DNA from: Halocynthiibacter namhaensis
GTDB taxonomy: Bacteria > Pseudomonadota > Alphaproteobacteria > Rhodobacterales > Rhodobacteraceae
Reading direction: 5' to 3'
Assembly (NCBI RefSeq): GCF_000812685.1
Contig: NZ_JWIF01000056.1
Location: 496,001-560,000, forward strand
DNA: 64,000 nt
Positions 34,885 to 43,884 of this stretch are shown one piece after another. The stretch's first letter is position 1. Each line of letters opens with the position of its first letter. A program made the translations under genes and the position numbers. The notes under the pieces are model-generated. The model did no database searches. It worked only from the letters and a program-made list of their open reading frames with translations, and was not told where the DNA came from.

Positions 34885-36632
34885 GATACACCTCCAGGGC
34901 CCGATTGTTTGGAAAGTGTTTTATGGTTTTGCAGCACGGATTCTAAGACTTCTTTCTTTGGTCCAAACGCACGAACCTGACCGTTTTCCAACATGAGAAG
35001 AACATCACATTCCTCAATCGCTGCGGGGCGATGCGCCATGATCATGATCGCCTTTCCTTCAGCTTTAAGGGTTTTTATCGCCTGGTTCACAGCCTGTGAT
35101 CCTTCGTTGTCTAGGTTGGAATTGGGTTCGTCCAGAATCACGAGGACCGGATCACCAAATAGGGCACGCGCCAGACCAATACGCTGCACCTGACCACCGG
35201 AAAGATGGTCGCTGCTGGCGCTTACTTTTGTGTCATAGCCATTCGCCAGATTCAGGATCATATTGTGGGCCCCTGCTTTTTTGGCGGCGGCGACTATATT
35301 GTTTGCATCGGGGTTCTGGATTAAGCCAGCAATGTTTTCGCCAATGGTTCCTTCAAATAATTCAACACGTTGTGGCAGATATCCAACGTGTTGCCCCAAT
35401 ACATCCGCCTCATACTGATCCAAAGTGGCGCCACCTAGGCGCACTTGGCCCGCAGCTGGAAGCCACACCCCAGATAACACTCTGGCAAGTGATGATTTAC
35501 CCGCGCCACTTGGCCCGATCACACCCATAGCTTGTCCCGGTTTGAGTTCAAAGTTGATCTGCTTTAGGGTCGCTTGGCTTTGCCCCGGAGGAAGCGCTGT
35601 CAGTTGTTTCACATGTATGTGGGCCGCAGGCTTTGGAAGTGGCATTTTGTCTTTTTCTTCAGGAACCTGGCTTAAAAGGAGGGCAAGGTTATCCCAGCCT
35701 TTGCGGCCGTGTTGTACAACCGTCCAATTGCCAATGGTTTGCTCAATCGGCGCAAGGGCACGCCCCATCAGGATCGAACCGGCGATCATTGCACCAGGTG
35801 AAAGTTCACCCCGTAGAACCAGCCAAGCCCCCATTGCCAGCATGGCAGACTGAAGGAACAACCGTATTGCCTTTGTTGAGGATGTGAACTTTGCGACCAG
35901 ATCCCCTGAGGTTAGAGCCTTATAAAGAGAATCGCGGCGTAGGATATTCCAACGTTCAAACGCGGCCCCTTGCATGCCCAAGCTTTGCACCATTTCTGGG
36001 TTGTCTTGCAGTTGGTGCGATAACTTATTTGCGCCGTAAGTTGCGCTTTGGGCTTCAATTGCCGGGCGTCGCGTTAGCTTACCACTGATGAGCGTAAGCA
36101 CAATTAGAAAGCCACCACCAGCCATCGCCAAGATGCCAAGGTAGGGGTGAAAAAGCCAGAGGCCGGCAAGGAAAATCGGGGTGAATGGGACGTCGAAACA
36201 ACTTGAAAGTATGGGGGACGCCAGCAAACGTTGCACACTTTCCAAATCTTGCACGCCGGTTGCCTTACTTGAATTCAAGGCTGTTGCGGGGCGCATGTTC
36301 GCTTGAAGGGTGGCGGAAAATGCACGACTGTCTAAGCGGGACTGAAAGCGTGCCCCGACGCGGCTAAGGAGCCGTCCTCGGGTGTGATCCAATATGCCCA
36401 TCATCAAGTAAAGAAACGCAACAAGGGTGATCAACGCGAATAGGGTTGCTTCAGATCGGCTGGTCAGCACGTTCCCATAGATTTGAAGCATAAAGATTGG
36501 ACCTGTCAGCATCAGAAGGTTCACGAAGACACTGAGCAATGCGATAAACCCAAGAATCGGGTAACTTTGTCCAAGAGTTGAGCGTAATTCTGCTGACCCA
36601 TTTGCGGTCAGTCTTTTTTGAATATCGGCCAT
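34881..36632 (-). CDS. Type I secretion ABC exporter (PrtD-like permease/ATPase)
   Basis: A 583-residue half-transporter, with about six membrane helices in residues 25-300 and an ATPase domain thereafter. Visible are Walker A GPSGAGKSSLARVLSG (about residue 369), the signature LSGGQVQRIGLARALFGDP (about 473), Walker B VILDEPNSNLD (about 497) and the switch histidine in IMIMAHRP. The N-terminal region lacks the C39 peptidase domain, so it belongs to the RTX/metalloprotease exporters rather than bacteriocin ones. Substrate unknown; a secreted RTX-type protein would be expected elsewhere in the genome. Confidence 0.94.
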   Translation of the reverse strand: MADIQKRLTANGSAELRSTLGQSYPILGFIALLSVFVNLLMLTGPIFMLQIYGNVLTSRSEATLFALITLVAFLYLMMGILDHTRGRLLSRVGARFQSRLDSRAFSATLQANMRPATALNSSKATGVQDLESVQRLLASPILSSCFDVPFTPIFLAGLWLFHPYLGILAMAGGGFLIVLTLISGKLTRRPAIEAQSATYGANKLSHQLQDNPEMVQSLGMQGAAFERWNILRRDSLYKALTSGDLVAKFTSSTKAIRLFLQSAMLAMGAWLVLRGELSPGAMIAGSILMGRALAPIEQTIGNWTVVQHGRKGWDNLALLLSQVPEEKDKMPLPKPAAHIHVKQLTALPPGQSQATLKQINFELKPGQAMGVIGPSGAGKSSLARVLSGVWLPAAGQVRLGGATLDQYEADVLGQHVGYLPQRVELFEGTIGENIAGLIQNPDANNIVAAAKKAGAHNMILNLANGYDTKVSASSDHLSGGQVQRIGLARALFGDPVLVILDEPNSNLDNEGSQAVNQAIKTLKAEGKAIMIMAHRPAAIEECDVLLMLENGQVRAFGPKKEVLESVLQNHKTLSKQSGPGGVS

Positions 36633-36848
36633 TGTGGGCGGTAACCTTCTTTGTTTTTAAATGATTAAACGAATTACTTGAATGGCGAGTTAATCCACTG
36701 GCGTATTCTTGCTACATTCTTGGGGTGATGCAAGCAGGGATCTATCGACATTTGGGGCAAATACTTGTTTATCGGGCCTCTAATACTCACATGTTAACAA
36801 ACTGGCGGCCTAGAGGCTTTCAGACACAAATGTAAAACGGTGCCCGGC

Positions 36849-37610
36849 ATGACAAATTCCCCTCGCGTAATGAAGTTCTTTGCGACGCTTATGGCCGTGG
36901 GCTTTCTTTCTGCCTGTAGCCAACAGGGGGACGGTTCTGGACATCGCGATCCGAATGAAGATGTGAACCGTCGTACGCATGCGTTTAATGTTGCTGTCGA
37001 TCGCAATCTGTATGCGCCTGCGTCTAATGCTTATGGCAAGGGCCTATCACGCAATACCCGTCGCGGGATCGGGCGTGCTGCGTCCAATTTCGCGTTGCCT
37101 GGCCGCGTTGTGAACAATCTTCTGCAACTTGATCTTGAAGGTGCAGCACGCAATTCTTTCCGCTTTTTGATCAACTCAACCCTCGGGTTTGGTGGTCTTG
37201 GTGATCCGGCGGGCAATGATTTTGGGTTGGAAGAAGAAACCACAGATTTTGGCGAAACGCTGTATAAATGGGGCTTTGGCGAAGGCCGTTACGTAGAGCT
37301 GCCATTTGTTGGTCCATCCACCGAACGCCACACGGTTGGGCGCGTTGTTGACTTGTTTACCAACCCGTTGGGCTATGCGTTGGATGCGCCTGAAAATCTG
37401 CTGAGCCCAACCTCGCAAGTTCTTGCCAAAGTTGGCAGCCGCTATGAATATGCAGCAACGATCGATGCGTTACTGTATGAAAGCGAAGACAGTTATGCGC
37501 AGGCACGCAACCTATATCTGCAACAACGCCGATATGAGCTTGGTGTTGATGTCTCTGTAGAAGAAACTGATGAAATTGATGCATTGTTTGAGGAGCTCTA
37601 TGGTGAATAG
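36849..37610 (+). CDS. mlaA: Outer-membrane lipid asymmetry lipoprotein MlaA (VacJ)
   Basis: MlaA removes phospholipids from the outer leaflet of the outer membrane and passes them to MlaC. The 253-residue protein has a signal with lipobox LSAC (Cys23) and the family core DPNEDVNRRTHAFNVAVD, NNLLQLDLEGAARNSFRFLI, STLGFGGLGDPA, FGETLYKWGFGEGRYVELPF and VVDLFTNPLGYALDA. ATG 36849 is used; a GTG at 36840 and an ATG at 36870 are alternatives, none with a clear ribosome site. The end overlaps mlaC by 11 bases. The mlaBDEF genes are not in this window. Confidence 0.94.
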   Translation: MTNSPRVMKFFATLMAVGFLSACSQQGDGSGHRDPNEDVNRRTHAFNVAVDRNLYAPASNAYGKGLSRNTRRGIGRAASNFALPGRVVNNLLQLDLEGAARNSFRFLINSTLGFGGLGDPAGNDFGLEEETTDFGETLYKWGFGEGRYVELPFVGPSTERHTVGRVVDLFTNPLGYALDAPENLLSPTSQVLAKVGSRYEYAATIDALLYESEDSYAQARNLYLQQRRYELGVDVSVEETDEIDALFEELYGE

Positions 37611-38214
37611 TTCAAGCATTTCCCGCCGTGGTTTTACCACAGGTCTTTTGGCCACTACATCTGTCGTTGCATTGGCACCAACCGGTGCAATGGCTTTAAC
37701 GGCCCAACAGGCGTCCAGCTTGGTTGCTGAAGTGGTTGCTGAAATCACTTCCATCATTAATTCGGGGCAATCCGAAAGCCGGATGTTGAACCGTTTTGAG
37801 CGTGTTTTTAAACGTTATGCGAACACCACAGTGATTGCCTTCCGTTGTTTGGGGGCAGATGCACGTCGTGCGTCAAATTCCCAGAAACGTGCTTTCGTGC
37901 AAGCCTTTGAAGGTTACATTGCGCGCAAATATGGGCGTCGTTTCCGTGAATTTATTGGCGGCCGTATTGACGTGCAAAACGTGCGCCAAGTTAAAAGCTG
38001 GTTTGAGGTGAACGCACGCACCCAACTGCAAGGCAGCGCGCCCTTCAGCGTGGATTTCCTTGTGAAAGAAGGTGGCGGGCGTAACCTGTTTTTCGACATG
38101 TTGATCGAAGGCATCAGCCTGACACGTGTGGAACGCGAAGAAATTGGCGCGATGCTTGACAGCCGCGGCGGCGATTTGGATCGTTTGATCTCTGATCTGC
38201 GTTCCGCAGGGTAA
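37600..38214 (+). CDS. mlaC: Phospholipid-binding protein MlaC (Tat signal)
   Basis: MlaC shuttles phospholipid across the periplasm between MlaA and the MlaFEDB complex. The 204-residue protein begins with a twin-arginine signal SISRRGFTTGLLATT, unusual since many MlaC use the Sec route. The mature part contains YANTTVIAFRCLGADARRAS, QKRAFVQAFEGYIARKYGRR and the closing SRGGDLDRLISDLRSAG, matching the family. GAGGAG lies 8 bases before the ATG, inside the mlaA 3' end, so translation is coupled. Its gene is followed after 3 bases by a small secreted-protein gene. Confidence 0.93.
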   Translation: MVNSSSISRRGFTTGLLATTSVVALAPTGAMALTAQQASSLVAEVVAEITSIINSGQSESRMLNRFERVFKRYANTTVIAFRCLGADARRASNSQKRAFVQAFEGYIARKYGRRFREFIGGRIDVQNVRQVKSWFEVNARTQLQGSAPFSVDFLVKEGGGRNLFFDMLIEGISLTRVEREEIGAMLDSRGGDLDRLISDLRSAG

Positions 38215-38217
38215 GTC

Positions 38218-38667
38218 ATGTCTTTTGCGCGCGCAGCTTTGCTTCTGATCCTCTCTCCGGGCCTCGCATTCGCTGGCCCTTGGGATGGCGTCTATCGTCA
38301 AGGGTCAGATGCAGATTGCGCGCGTGTTGGGGTCGAAGGCGGGGCTGTGCGTATTCATGACAGTACGTTCTTTGGCAACGAAGCCGTTTGCCAGATGCGC
38401 CAGCCTGTTGAAGTGCGCAACATGAATGCCACGCTTTATGATATGTATTGCGAAGGTTATCTCGGGGAAAATGGCCAACCCCCAGCTCCGTGGGAAGCGC
38501 GCATGCTGATGATGCGCGGTGTCGATGGTGGGCTTTATATGGTGTGGGACGGTTATGCGTTCCAATTCCAACGTTGCACCGCCGAAGAGGCCGTGGAAGC
38601 TTTGATTGGTGAGCAGCCCGAAGATCCCGTATCGATTGAAGAAGTCGACACGGCGGGGACAGATTAA
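38218..38667 (+). CDS. Small secreted cysteine-containing protein, function unknown
   Basis: A 149-residue protein with a Sec signal peptide (MSFARAALLLILSPGLAFAG). The mature part holds four cysteines (SDADCARVG, NEAVCQMRQ, DMYCEGYLG, FQRCTAEEA), evenly placed enough to form two disulfides, and ends in an acidic tail. It follows mlaC by 3 bases, so it may be co-transcribed with mlaA-mlaC, but I cannot link it to the Mla pathway. Homologues appear to be confined to related Rhodobacteraceae. Confidence 0.8.
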   Translation: MSFARAALLLILSPGLAFAGPWDGVYRQGSDADCARVGVEGGAVRIHDSTFFGNEAVCQMRQPVEVRNMNATLYDMYCEGYLGENGQPPAPWEARMLMMRGVDGGLYMVWDGYAFQFQRCTAEEAVEALIGEQPEDPVSIEEVDTAGTD

Positions 38668-38691
38668 TTTAAGCCAATCTGCCCGAAATAT

Positions 38692-38720
38692 CTATGGTGC
38701 ACATGTTACGCACACCATAG
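38692..38720. terminator. Possible bidirectional terminator hairpin
   Basis: CTATGGTG (38692-38699) pairs with CACCATAG (38713-38720) around a 13-base loop, between convergent genes. No long T run follows on either strand, so termination is uncertain. Confidence 0.5.
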
Positions 38721-38725
38721 AATTA

Positions 38726-40963
38726 TCAGTTTCCCCCACCAAACAGCCCATTTAGCAGGTTTTCAATTACACCATCGGTGTTGTTGTGCCTTTGTTGCTG
38801 TCGTTCTTCACGTTGCTGGCGACGTGCTTCTTCTTCAGCTTGGCGTTGACGATCAGCTTCGCTCACAAGCGGACGTGCCGGGCCGGGGTTAAGCATGGGC
38901 AGGGGGGTTGGCGTCATGCCCGCTGTCACGCGCAGCATGACCTCATGCCAAATGGTTGCTGGCAGGCCGCCACCGGTGACGCCTCGCAGTGGTTTGTTGT
39001 CATCATTGCCCATCCAGACCCCGACAACATAGTCGGCGGTGAAGCCGATGAACCACGCATCTTTGGCGCCCTGTGTCGTGCCTGTTTTGCCCGCCACCTG
39101 CCAGCCATCCAGTTGCGCGCGCGCGCCGGTGCCTTCGGCGACAACGCGGCTCATCATATAGGTTAGGTGTTGGGCCGCGCGGCGCGAAATCACACGTTCC
39201 CCGATGCCGCCGTCTTGGGTGATCACAGGTTCGCTGTCGCCTTGTAGGCTTAGCTCGACCAGGCCATAGGGGATCACGGCCGATCCACCGTTCAAGATGC
39301 CCGCATAGGCGCCTGTCATTTCAAGCAATGTGCTTTCGGATGCGCCAAGCGCCAATGCTGGACCAAGGGCCAGGTCACTTTCCAGCCCGAAATCATTTGC
39401 AATCTGGCGCACATTTTCACGGCCCATTGCCTCTGATATGCGCACGGCGGCGGTGTTCAGAGATTTTGCCAAAGCTTCTGTGATGGTTACATTGCCATAA
39501 AACCGGTTGGTATAATTGCGCGGGCAATAGCGGCCAGATCCTGGCACGTCCAAACACAATTCCGCATCTACAACATAGTCATTCGGCGTATAGCCCAATT
39601 CCATTGCGGCGGCATAAACGAAAGGTTTGAATGCCGACCCGGTTTGGCGTTGGGCTTGAACAGCACGGTTGAATGCACCACTGGCGCGCACGTCACGTCC
39701 GCCAACCATGGCGCGCACAGCGCCATCGGCACTCATGACGACAATCGCGGCTTGGGCGGTTGATCCCGCGCTCACGCGTTCATGAAACACCAACTGCATC
39801 GCCTCTTCGGTGGCGCGTTGAATGCGTTGATCAAAGCTTGTGCGAATGATCACATCTTCGGTGGTGTTGCGCGTGAAGATTTCAGGCCCAGACCGCATGA
39901 CCCAATCGGCAAAAGCCCCACCTGCTTCGGCGGCAGCGGCGCTTGATAGCGTCGCAGGATTGGCAACAGCCGAAGCATGTTGATTGTCGGTTAAATAGCC
40001 TTGGTCGTTCATCAACTTTAGAACCGTTTCGCCACGATCACGCGCCCGTTGCAGGTTGTTCGTCGGTGCATAACGTGACGGCGCCTTAAGAAGCCCCGCC
40101 AACATCGCGCCTTCTGCGGGGTTAACTTCATTGGCAGATTTTCCAAAATACCTTTGAGACGCAGCTTCAAACCCACGTGAACCCGCACCCAAAAAGGCGC
40201 GGTTCATATAAATGGTAAGGACTTCTTCCTTGCTGTATTTGGCTTCCAGGGCCAAAGCGAAAATTGCTTCCTTTGCCTTTCGCCACAGGGAACCGCGACG
40301 GCAGTCTGCCTCATAGGCGCGTTCGCTTTCCCACGCAGACGGATCAAAGGGTACGCCCAAACACAGCAGTTTTGCGGTTTGCTGCGTGATGGTTGAGCCA
40401 CCGTTGCCCGATAAGGCGCTGCGCCCAGACCGCAGATTGATTTTGATCGCAGATGCAATCCCACGCGGTGAAACGCCGAAATGGCGATAAAAGCGCTTAT
40501 CCTCGGTCGCGACAACGGCATTGTGCAGATGTTGTGAAACTGTGCCGGCTGTGATCATCCCGCCGAATTGATCACCACGCCAAGCAAACACTTGCCCCTC
40601 ACGGTCAAGAAGAGTGACAGACCCACGCGCCCGCTGATCCACCAACACGCGGTAATCTTCCGGCAAGGTGGAGGATACATAAAACACCGCCGCGGCGAGG
40701 ATCAATGCCCCCACCAGAGACGCCCGCCATGTGATTTTCCAGATCAGACGAAACAGCCAAATGAACGGCATCATCACCCATCCGAGCAGCCGACGAATGG
40801 GGCCGCGTGGTGTGTTAGATTTCCTGCGCGCGGTTTTACGGGCCGCTGGTTTGGGCTTTTTTACGGCACGCTTTTTAGCGGTTGGTTTCGTTGTGCCTGC
40901 TGCAGGATAACGTCGCTCTGCCACGATCCGCTTGCCGCTGTTTCCTGTGTTTTTACCGCTCAT
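38726..40963 (-). CDS. Class A penicillin-binding protein (PBP1A-type)
   Basis: A bifunctional peptidoglycan synthase, 745 residues from ATG 40963 (the frame runs on to 41026). An extended lysine/arginine-rich cytosolic N-terminus precedes the membrane helix at about 75-95. The glycosyltransferase domain shows VVATEDKRFYRHFGVSPRGI, NGGSTITQQTAKLL and RAFLGAGSRGFEAASQRYF. The transpeptidase has the SxxK in RQTGSAFKPFVYAAAM, SxN in AKSLNTAAVR, and KTG in QVAGKTGTTQGAKDAWFIGF. The C-terminus is glutamine/arginine-rich. It is probably monocistronic. Confidence 0.94.
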   Translation of the reverse strand: MSGKNTGNSGKRIVAERRYPAAGTTKPTAKKRAVKKPKPAARKTARRKSNTPRGPIRRLLGWVMMPFIWLFRLIWKITWRASLVGALILAAAVFYVSSTLPEDYRVLVDQRARGSVTLLDREGQVFAWRGDQFGGMITAGTVSQHLHNAVVATEDKRFYRHFGVSPRGIASAIKINLRSGRSALSGNGGSTITQQTAKLLCLGVPFDPSAWESERAYEADCRRGSLWRKAKEAIFALALEAKYSKEEVLTIYMNRAFLGAGSRGFEAASQRYFGKSANEVNPAEGAMLAGLLKAPSRYAPTNNLQRARDRGETVLKLMNDQGYLTDNQHASAVANPATLSSAAAAEAGGAFADWVMRSGPEIFTRNTTEDVIIRTSFDQRIQRATEEAMQLVFHERVSAGSTAQAAIVVMSADGAVRAMVGGRDVRASGAFNRAVQAQRQTGSAFKPFVYAAAMELGYTPNDYVVDAELCLDVPGSGRYCPRNYTNRFYGNVTITEALAKSLNTAAVRISEAMGRENVRQIANDFGLESDLALGPALALGASESTLLEMTGAYAGILNGGSAVIPYGLVELSLQGDSEPVITQDGGIGERVISRRAAQHLTYMMSRVVAEGTGARAQLDGWQVAGKTGTTQGAKDAWFIGFTADYVVGVWMGNDDNKPLRGVTGGGLPATIWHEVMLRVTAGMTPTPLPMLNPGPARPLVSEADRQRQAEEEARRQQREERQQQRHNNTDGVIENLLNGLFGGGN

Positions 40964-41219
40964 AATACTCTGCCCGCTTATGCGTTTTTGCCAGTTTAAC
41001 GTCCAACGCAGCAGAGTGCACGTCATATCACGAATCCGTCAGTCCACAGGCGATTTTGCGTTTGCACGGTATTTCCGCGTGTCGCCCTATTTTCAGGCAC
41101 AGCCGAATAATTTGCGCGCAAACGGGTGAAACGAGACCCACAAAGCACAGTAAATCCTGTTTTTGGCAGGGCCTTGATGGCCATGCTGCACCTGCACAAT
41201 CGTTATCAGAGGAAGATCA

Positions 41220-42548
41220 ATGTACAGAATACGCCCCGCCCAGTTTTTCACCCTGCTTGCGATCATCGGCCCGACCGCCCTAAGTGCCCAAACCAGCAAC
41301 TCTATGCCAGATCAGGTTTTAGACACTGGGTTTATCTTCACAACATTCATGTTCCTAGTCTCTGGGATGTTGGTGTTTTGGATGGCCGCCGGTTTCGCGA
41401 TGCTAGAGGCGGGCCTCGTGCGTTCCAAAAACGTGACGATGCAGTTGACCAAAAACATCTCGTTATTTTCAATCGCGGCCATTGCTTATTATCTTGTGGG
41501 GTATGGCGTCATGTACCCGGGGGATGGCTGGTTGATTGACAGCGTTCTGGGGGGCTTTAAGCCCGCTGTATTGGAACCTGTTGGACTTGAAGGTGTAACA
41601 CCTGATTTGGGGTATGCGTCTGTTGGGTCTGACTTTTTCTTTCAATTGATGTTCTGCGCGACGACGGCATCCATTGTTTCGGGTGCGATGGCTGAGCGTG
41701 TAAAGCTTTGGCCTTTTCTGGGGTTTGTCGTGGTTCTCGTGGCGCTGATCTACCCGATTGAGGCCAGTTGGAAATGGGGCGGAGGTTTCTTGGAAGGCTG
41801 GGGCTTTCAAGATTTTGCGGGTTCGACATTGGTGCATTCTGCGGGGGGCTGGGCGGCTTTGACGGGTGTGATCATTCTTGGTCCGCGCATTGGGAAATAT
41901 AAAGCAGGCCGGGTGAACCCGATGCCTGGGTCTGCCCTTGCGTTGGCCGCACTTGGGACGTTCATTCTGTGGATGGGGTGGTTTGGCTTTAATGGTGGAT
42001 CTCAGCTTGCGATGGATACAGCTGCGAATGTATCGGACATCGGTCGCATTTTCGCCAACACCAATGCTGCGGCTGCTGGTGGTGCGGTGGCAGTGCTGTT
42101 GTTGACACAATTGATGTATAAAAAACCGGACCTGACGATGATCTTGAATGGTGCTTTGGCGGGGCTTGTGTCGATTACGGCTGAACCCTTGATGCCAGGT
42201 TTGGGGCAGGCGACTTTGATCGGCGCGGTTGGCGGTGTGATTGTTGTTTTCACGGTGCCCTTGTTGGATCGGATGCAGATCGATGATGTGGTTGGTGCGG
42301 TGCCTGTACATTTGTTCGCAGGCATTTGGGGAACGCTGGCAGTTGTGTTTACCAATCCGGGGGCAACGCTGGTGGCTCAGCTGACTGGGATTATTGTTAT
42401 TGGCTTGTTTGTGACGGTAACATCCACAGGGCTGTGGTTTCTGCTCAAGGCAACTGTGGGCCTGCGTGTGGATGAAGAGGCCGAAATCAACGGTCTGGAT
42501 ATCAGTGAGCTGGGTATGGAAAGCTGGCCGGAATTCGCAAAAGGTTGA
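41220..42548 (+). CDS. amt: Ammonium transporter
   Basis: An Amt-family channel taking up ammonium across the inner membrane. The 442-residue protein has a signal-like first segment and eleven or so helices. The twin histidines that line the pore are in LVHSAGGWAAL (His206) and PVHLFAGIWGTL (His364), and the family signature AAGFAMLEAGLVRSKN follows the first helix. AGAGGAAGATCA precedes the ATG. No glnK lies next to it, which is unusual since the PII gene commonly pairs with amt. A strong hairpin-rich region follows the stop. Confidence 0.95.
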   Translation: MYRIRPAQFFTLLAIIGPTALSAQTSNSMPDQVLDTGFIFTTFMFLVSGMLVFWMAAGFAMLEAGLVRSKNVTMQLTKNISLFSIAAIAYYLVGYGVMYPGDGWLIDSVLGGFKPAVLEPVGLEGVTPDLGYASVGSDFFFQLMFCATTASIVSGAMAERVKLWPFLGFVVVLVALIYPIEASWKWGGGFLEGWGFQDFAGSTLVHSAGGWAALTGVIILGPRIGKYKAGRVNPMPGSALALAALGTFILWMGWFGFNGGSQLAMDTAANVSDIGRIFANTNAAAAGGAVAVLLLTQLMYKKPDLTMILNGALAGLVSITAEPLMPGLGQATLIGAVGGVIVVFTVPLLDRMQIDDVVGAVPVHLFAGIWGTLAVVFTNPGATLVAQLTGIIVIGLFVTVTSTGLWFLLKATVGLRVDEEAEINGLDISELGMESWPEFAKG

Positions 42549-42566
42549 ACTTGAGGTTTGCAATGA

Positions 42567-42597
42567 AAAACACCCGCCGGGAAACGACGGGTGTTTT
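42567..42597. terminator. Rho-independent terminator after amt
   Basis: AAAACACCCG (42567-42576) pairs with CGGGTGTTTT (42588-42597) with an 11-base loop. The stem itself begins with A and ends with T runs, so it can work on both strands, between convergent amt and the aminotransferase. Confidence 0.88.
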
Positions 42598-42611
42598 GCC
42601 CCAACGGGGGT

Positions 42612-42653
42612 GGCGGTGGCGCGGATGGGCTTAAGCCCGTCCGCGCCACCGCC
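42612..42653. repeat. 42-nt near-perfect palindrome, GC-rich
   Basis: GGCGGTGGCGCGGA (42612-42625) and its complement TCCGCGCCACCGCC (42640-42653) flank a centre reading GGGCTTAAGCCC. The only mismatch is one T opposite G. It follows the amt terminator directly, in non-coding DNA between convergent genes. It could be a protein-binding site, a REP-like element, or an extended hairpin. Confidence 0.75.
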
Positions 42654-42682
42654 CGGGGCGACTAACCAAAGGTCAGTCGCAA

Positions 42683-42703
42683 TCTGATCCCTTTGGGATC
42701 AGA
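42683..42703. repeat. Perfect hairpin at the aminotransferase 3' end
   Basis: TCTGATCCC (42683-42691) pairs with GGGATCAGA (42695-42703) around a 3-base loop. The aminotransferase stop codon (42699-42701) lies inside the stem. It is a third inverted repeat in about 140 bases. Confidence 0.7.
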
Positions 42704-43883
42704 CCCCGCAATCAATGATAGCTTTTGCAAGGATGGGAATGGTTTTTTCATTCAAGCCAGCAATATTCAGGCGACTGTCACCAACCATATAGATGCCATA
42801 ATCTACGCGCAGTTTCTCGACTTGTTCAGGAGTCGCACCCAGGCGTGAGAACATGCCACGGTGTTCCGCAAGAAACGCGAAGCGATCTGAGTTGGACAGA
42901 CGTTTCAGTTCCGCTGCCAGCTGTTTGCGCAGCTCCAGCATGCCGAGACGGGTTTCTTCCAGCTCGGCCTTCCAATCGGCTTTCAAGGCGTCATCTGTCA
43001 AAATTGTGCTGACAATGCGTGCACCATGATCCGGTGGGAAGGAATAGTTCTGACGGTTCAAGAATGCGAGGTTCGCTTGGCTGCGTGCTTTCAGGCCCGC
43101 ATCTTGTGCTACGGCCATCAAAAGACCCGTGCGTTCGCGATAAATCCCGAAGTTCTTGGAACAGCTTGCCGCGATGATGGTTTCGGGCATTTCAGAGGCC
43201 ACCATGCGCACAGCAGCCGCGTCATCTTCCAGACCGTCACCAAAGCCCTGGTAGGCGATGTCAACGAAAGGCGTCAGGTCTTTGTCCTGCATCAGGGAAA
43301 TGACTTCGGCCCATTGTGCCAAGGTCAGGTTTGCGCCGGTTGGGTTGTGACAGCAGCCATGCAGCAAGATCACATCGCCCGCTTTTGCGCTTTGCAGGTC
43401 TTCCATCATGCCATCGAAATTCACGGTTGGCGCATCATCGTTCAGGTAACGATATTCAGCGACAGGCATGCCAAGGTATTTCACGATGGAGGGGTGGTTT
43501 GGCCAAGTTGGCGCGGACAGCCAAACGGTTGCCTCAGGGGCGGCCATTTTGATCAGCTCAAGACCTTGGCGGATCGCGCCAGTGCCACCAGGCGTCGCCA
43601 CAGCTGCAACATTATCGCGCGCAACGGCGGACCCCAGAACCAGTTCAACCATCGCGTCGCCGTAAGCTGGGTCGCCGGCAAGGCCCGTGTAAGCTTTGCT
43701 GTCCTGGGTTTCCCAGATCTTCTTTTCCGCAGCTTTTACCGCACGCATTACAGGTGTATTGCCGCTTGCGTCTTTATAAACGCCGACGCCCAGATCAATT
43801 TTATCCGTGCGCGGGTCTTCACGATACATCGCAATCAGGGCGAGGATTTTATCGGCGGGCTGGTCTTTTAGGTTCGTCAGCAT
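42699..43883 (-). CDS. Aromatic/aspartate aminotransferase (class I)
   Basis: A 394-residue pyridoxal-phosphate enzyme of the aspartate/tyrosine aminotransferase subgroup. It transfers an amino group from aspartate or aromatic amino acids to 2-oxoglutarate. Segments are MYREDPRTDKIDLGVGVYKD, ATPGGTGAIRQGLELI, HGCCHNPTGANLTLAQW, FVDIAYQGFGDGLEDDA and the PLP lysine in SCSKNFGIYRERTG. The N-terminus is well matched (MLTNLKDQPADKILALI). It ends 1 base beyond the sulfurtransferase stop, so the two are likely one leftward operon. Confidence 0.94.
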   Translation of the reverse strand: MLTNLKDQPADKILALIAMYREDPRTDKIDLGVGVYKDASGNTPVMRAVKAAEKKIWETQDSKAYTGLAGDPAYGDAMVELVLGSAVARDNVAAVATPGGTGAIRQGLELIKMAAPEATVWLSAPTWPNHPSIVKYLGMPVAEYRYLNDDAPTVNFDGMMEDLQSAKAGDVILLHGCCHNPTGANLTLAQWAEVISLMQDKDLTPFVDIAYQGFGDGLEDDAAAVRMVASEMPETIIAASCSKNFGIYRERTGLLMAVAQDAGLKARSQANLAFLNRQNYSFPPDHGARIVSTILTDDALKADWKAELEETRLGMLELRKQLAAELKRLSNSDRFAFLAEHRGMFSRLGATPEQVEKLRVDYGIYMVGDSRLNIAGLNEKTIPILAKAIIDCGV

Positions 43884-43884
43884 C

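Noticed and set aside
41027-41219. Possible sigma-54 promoter or NtrC sites upstream of amt
   Set aside because: GG-N10-GC spacing is not met by any clear candidate; amt regulation by nitrogen remains unproven here.
41469-42563. 364-residue open frame on the strand opposite amt
   Set aside because: Rich in His, Gln, Arg and Pro with no motif; composition is that of an antisense shadow of a well-supported Amt gene.
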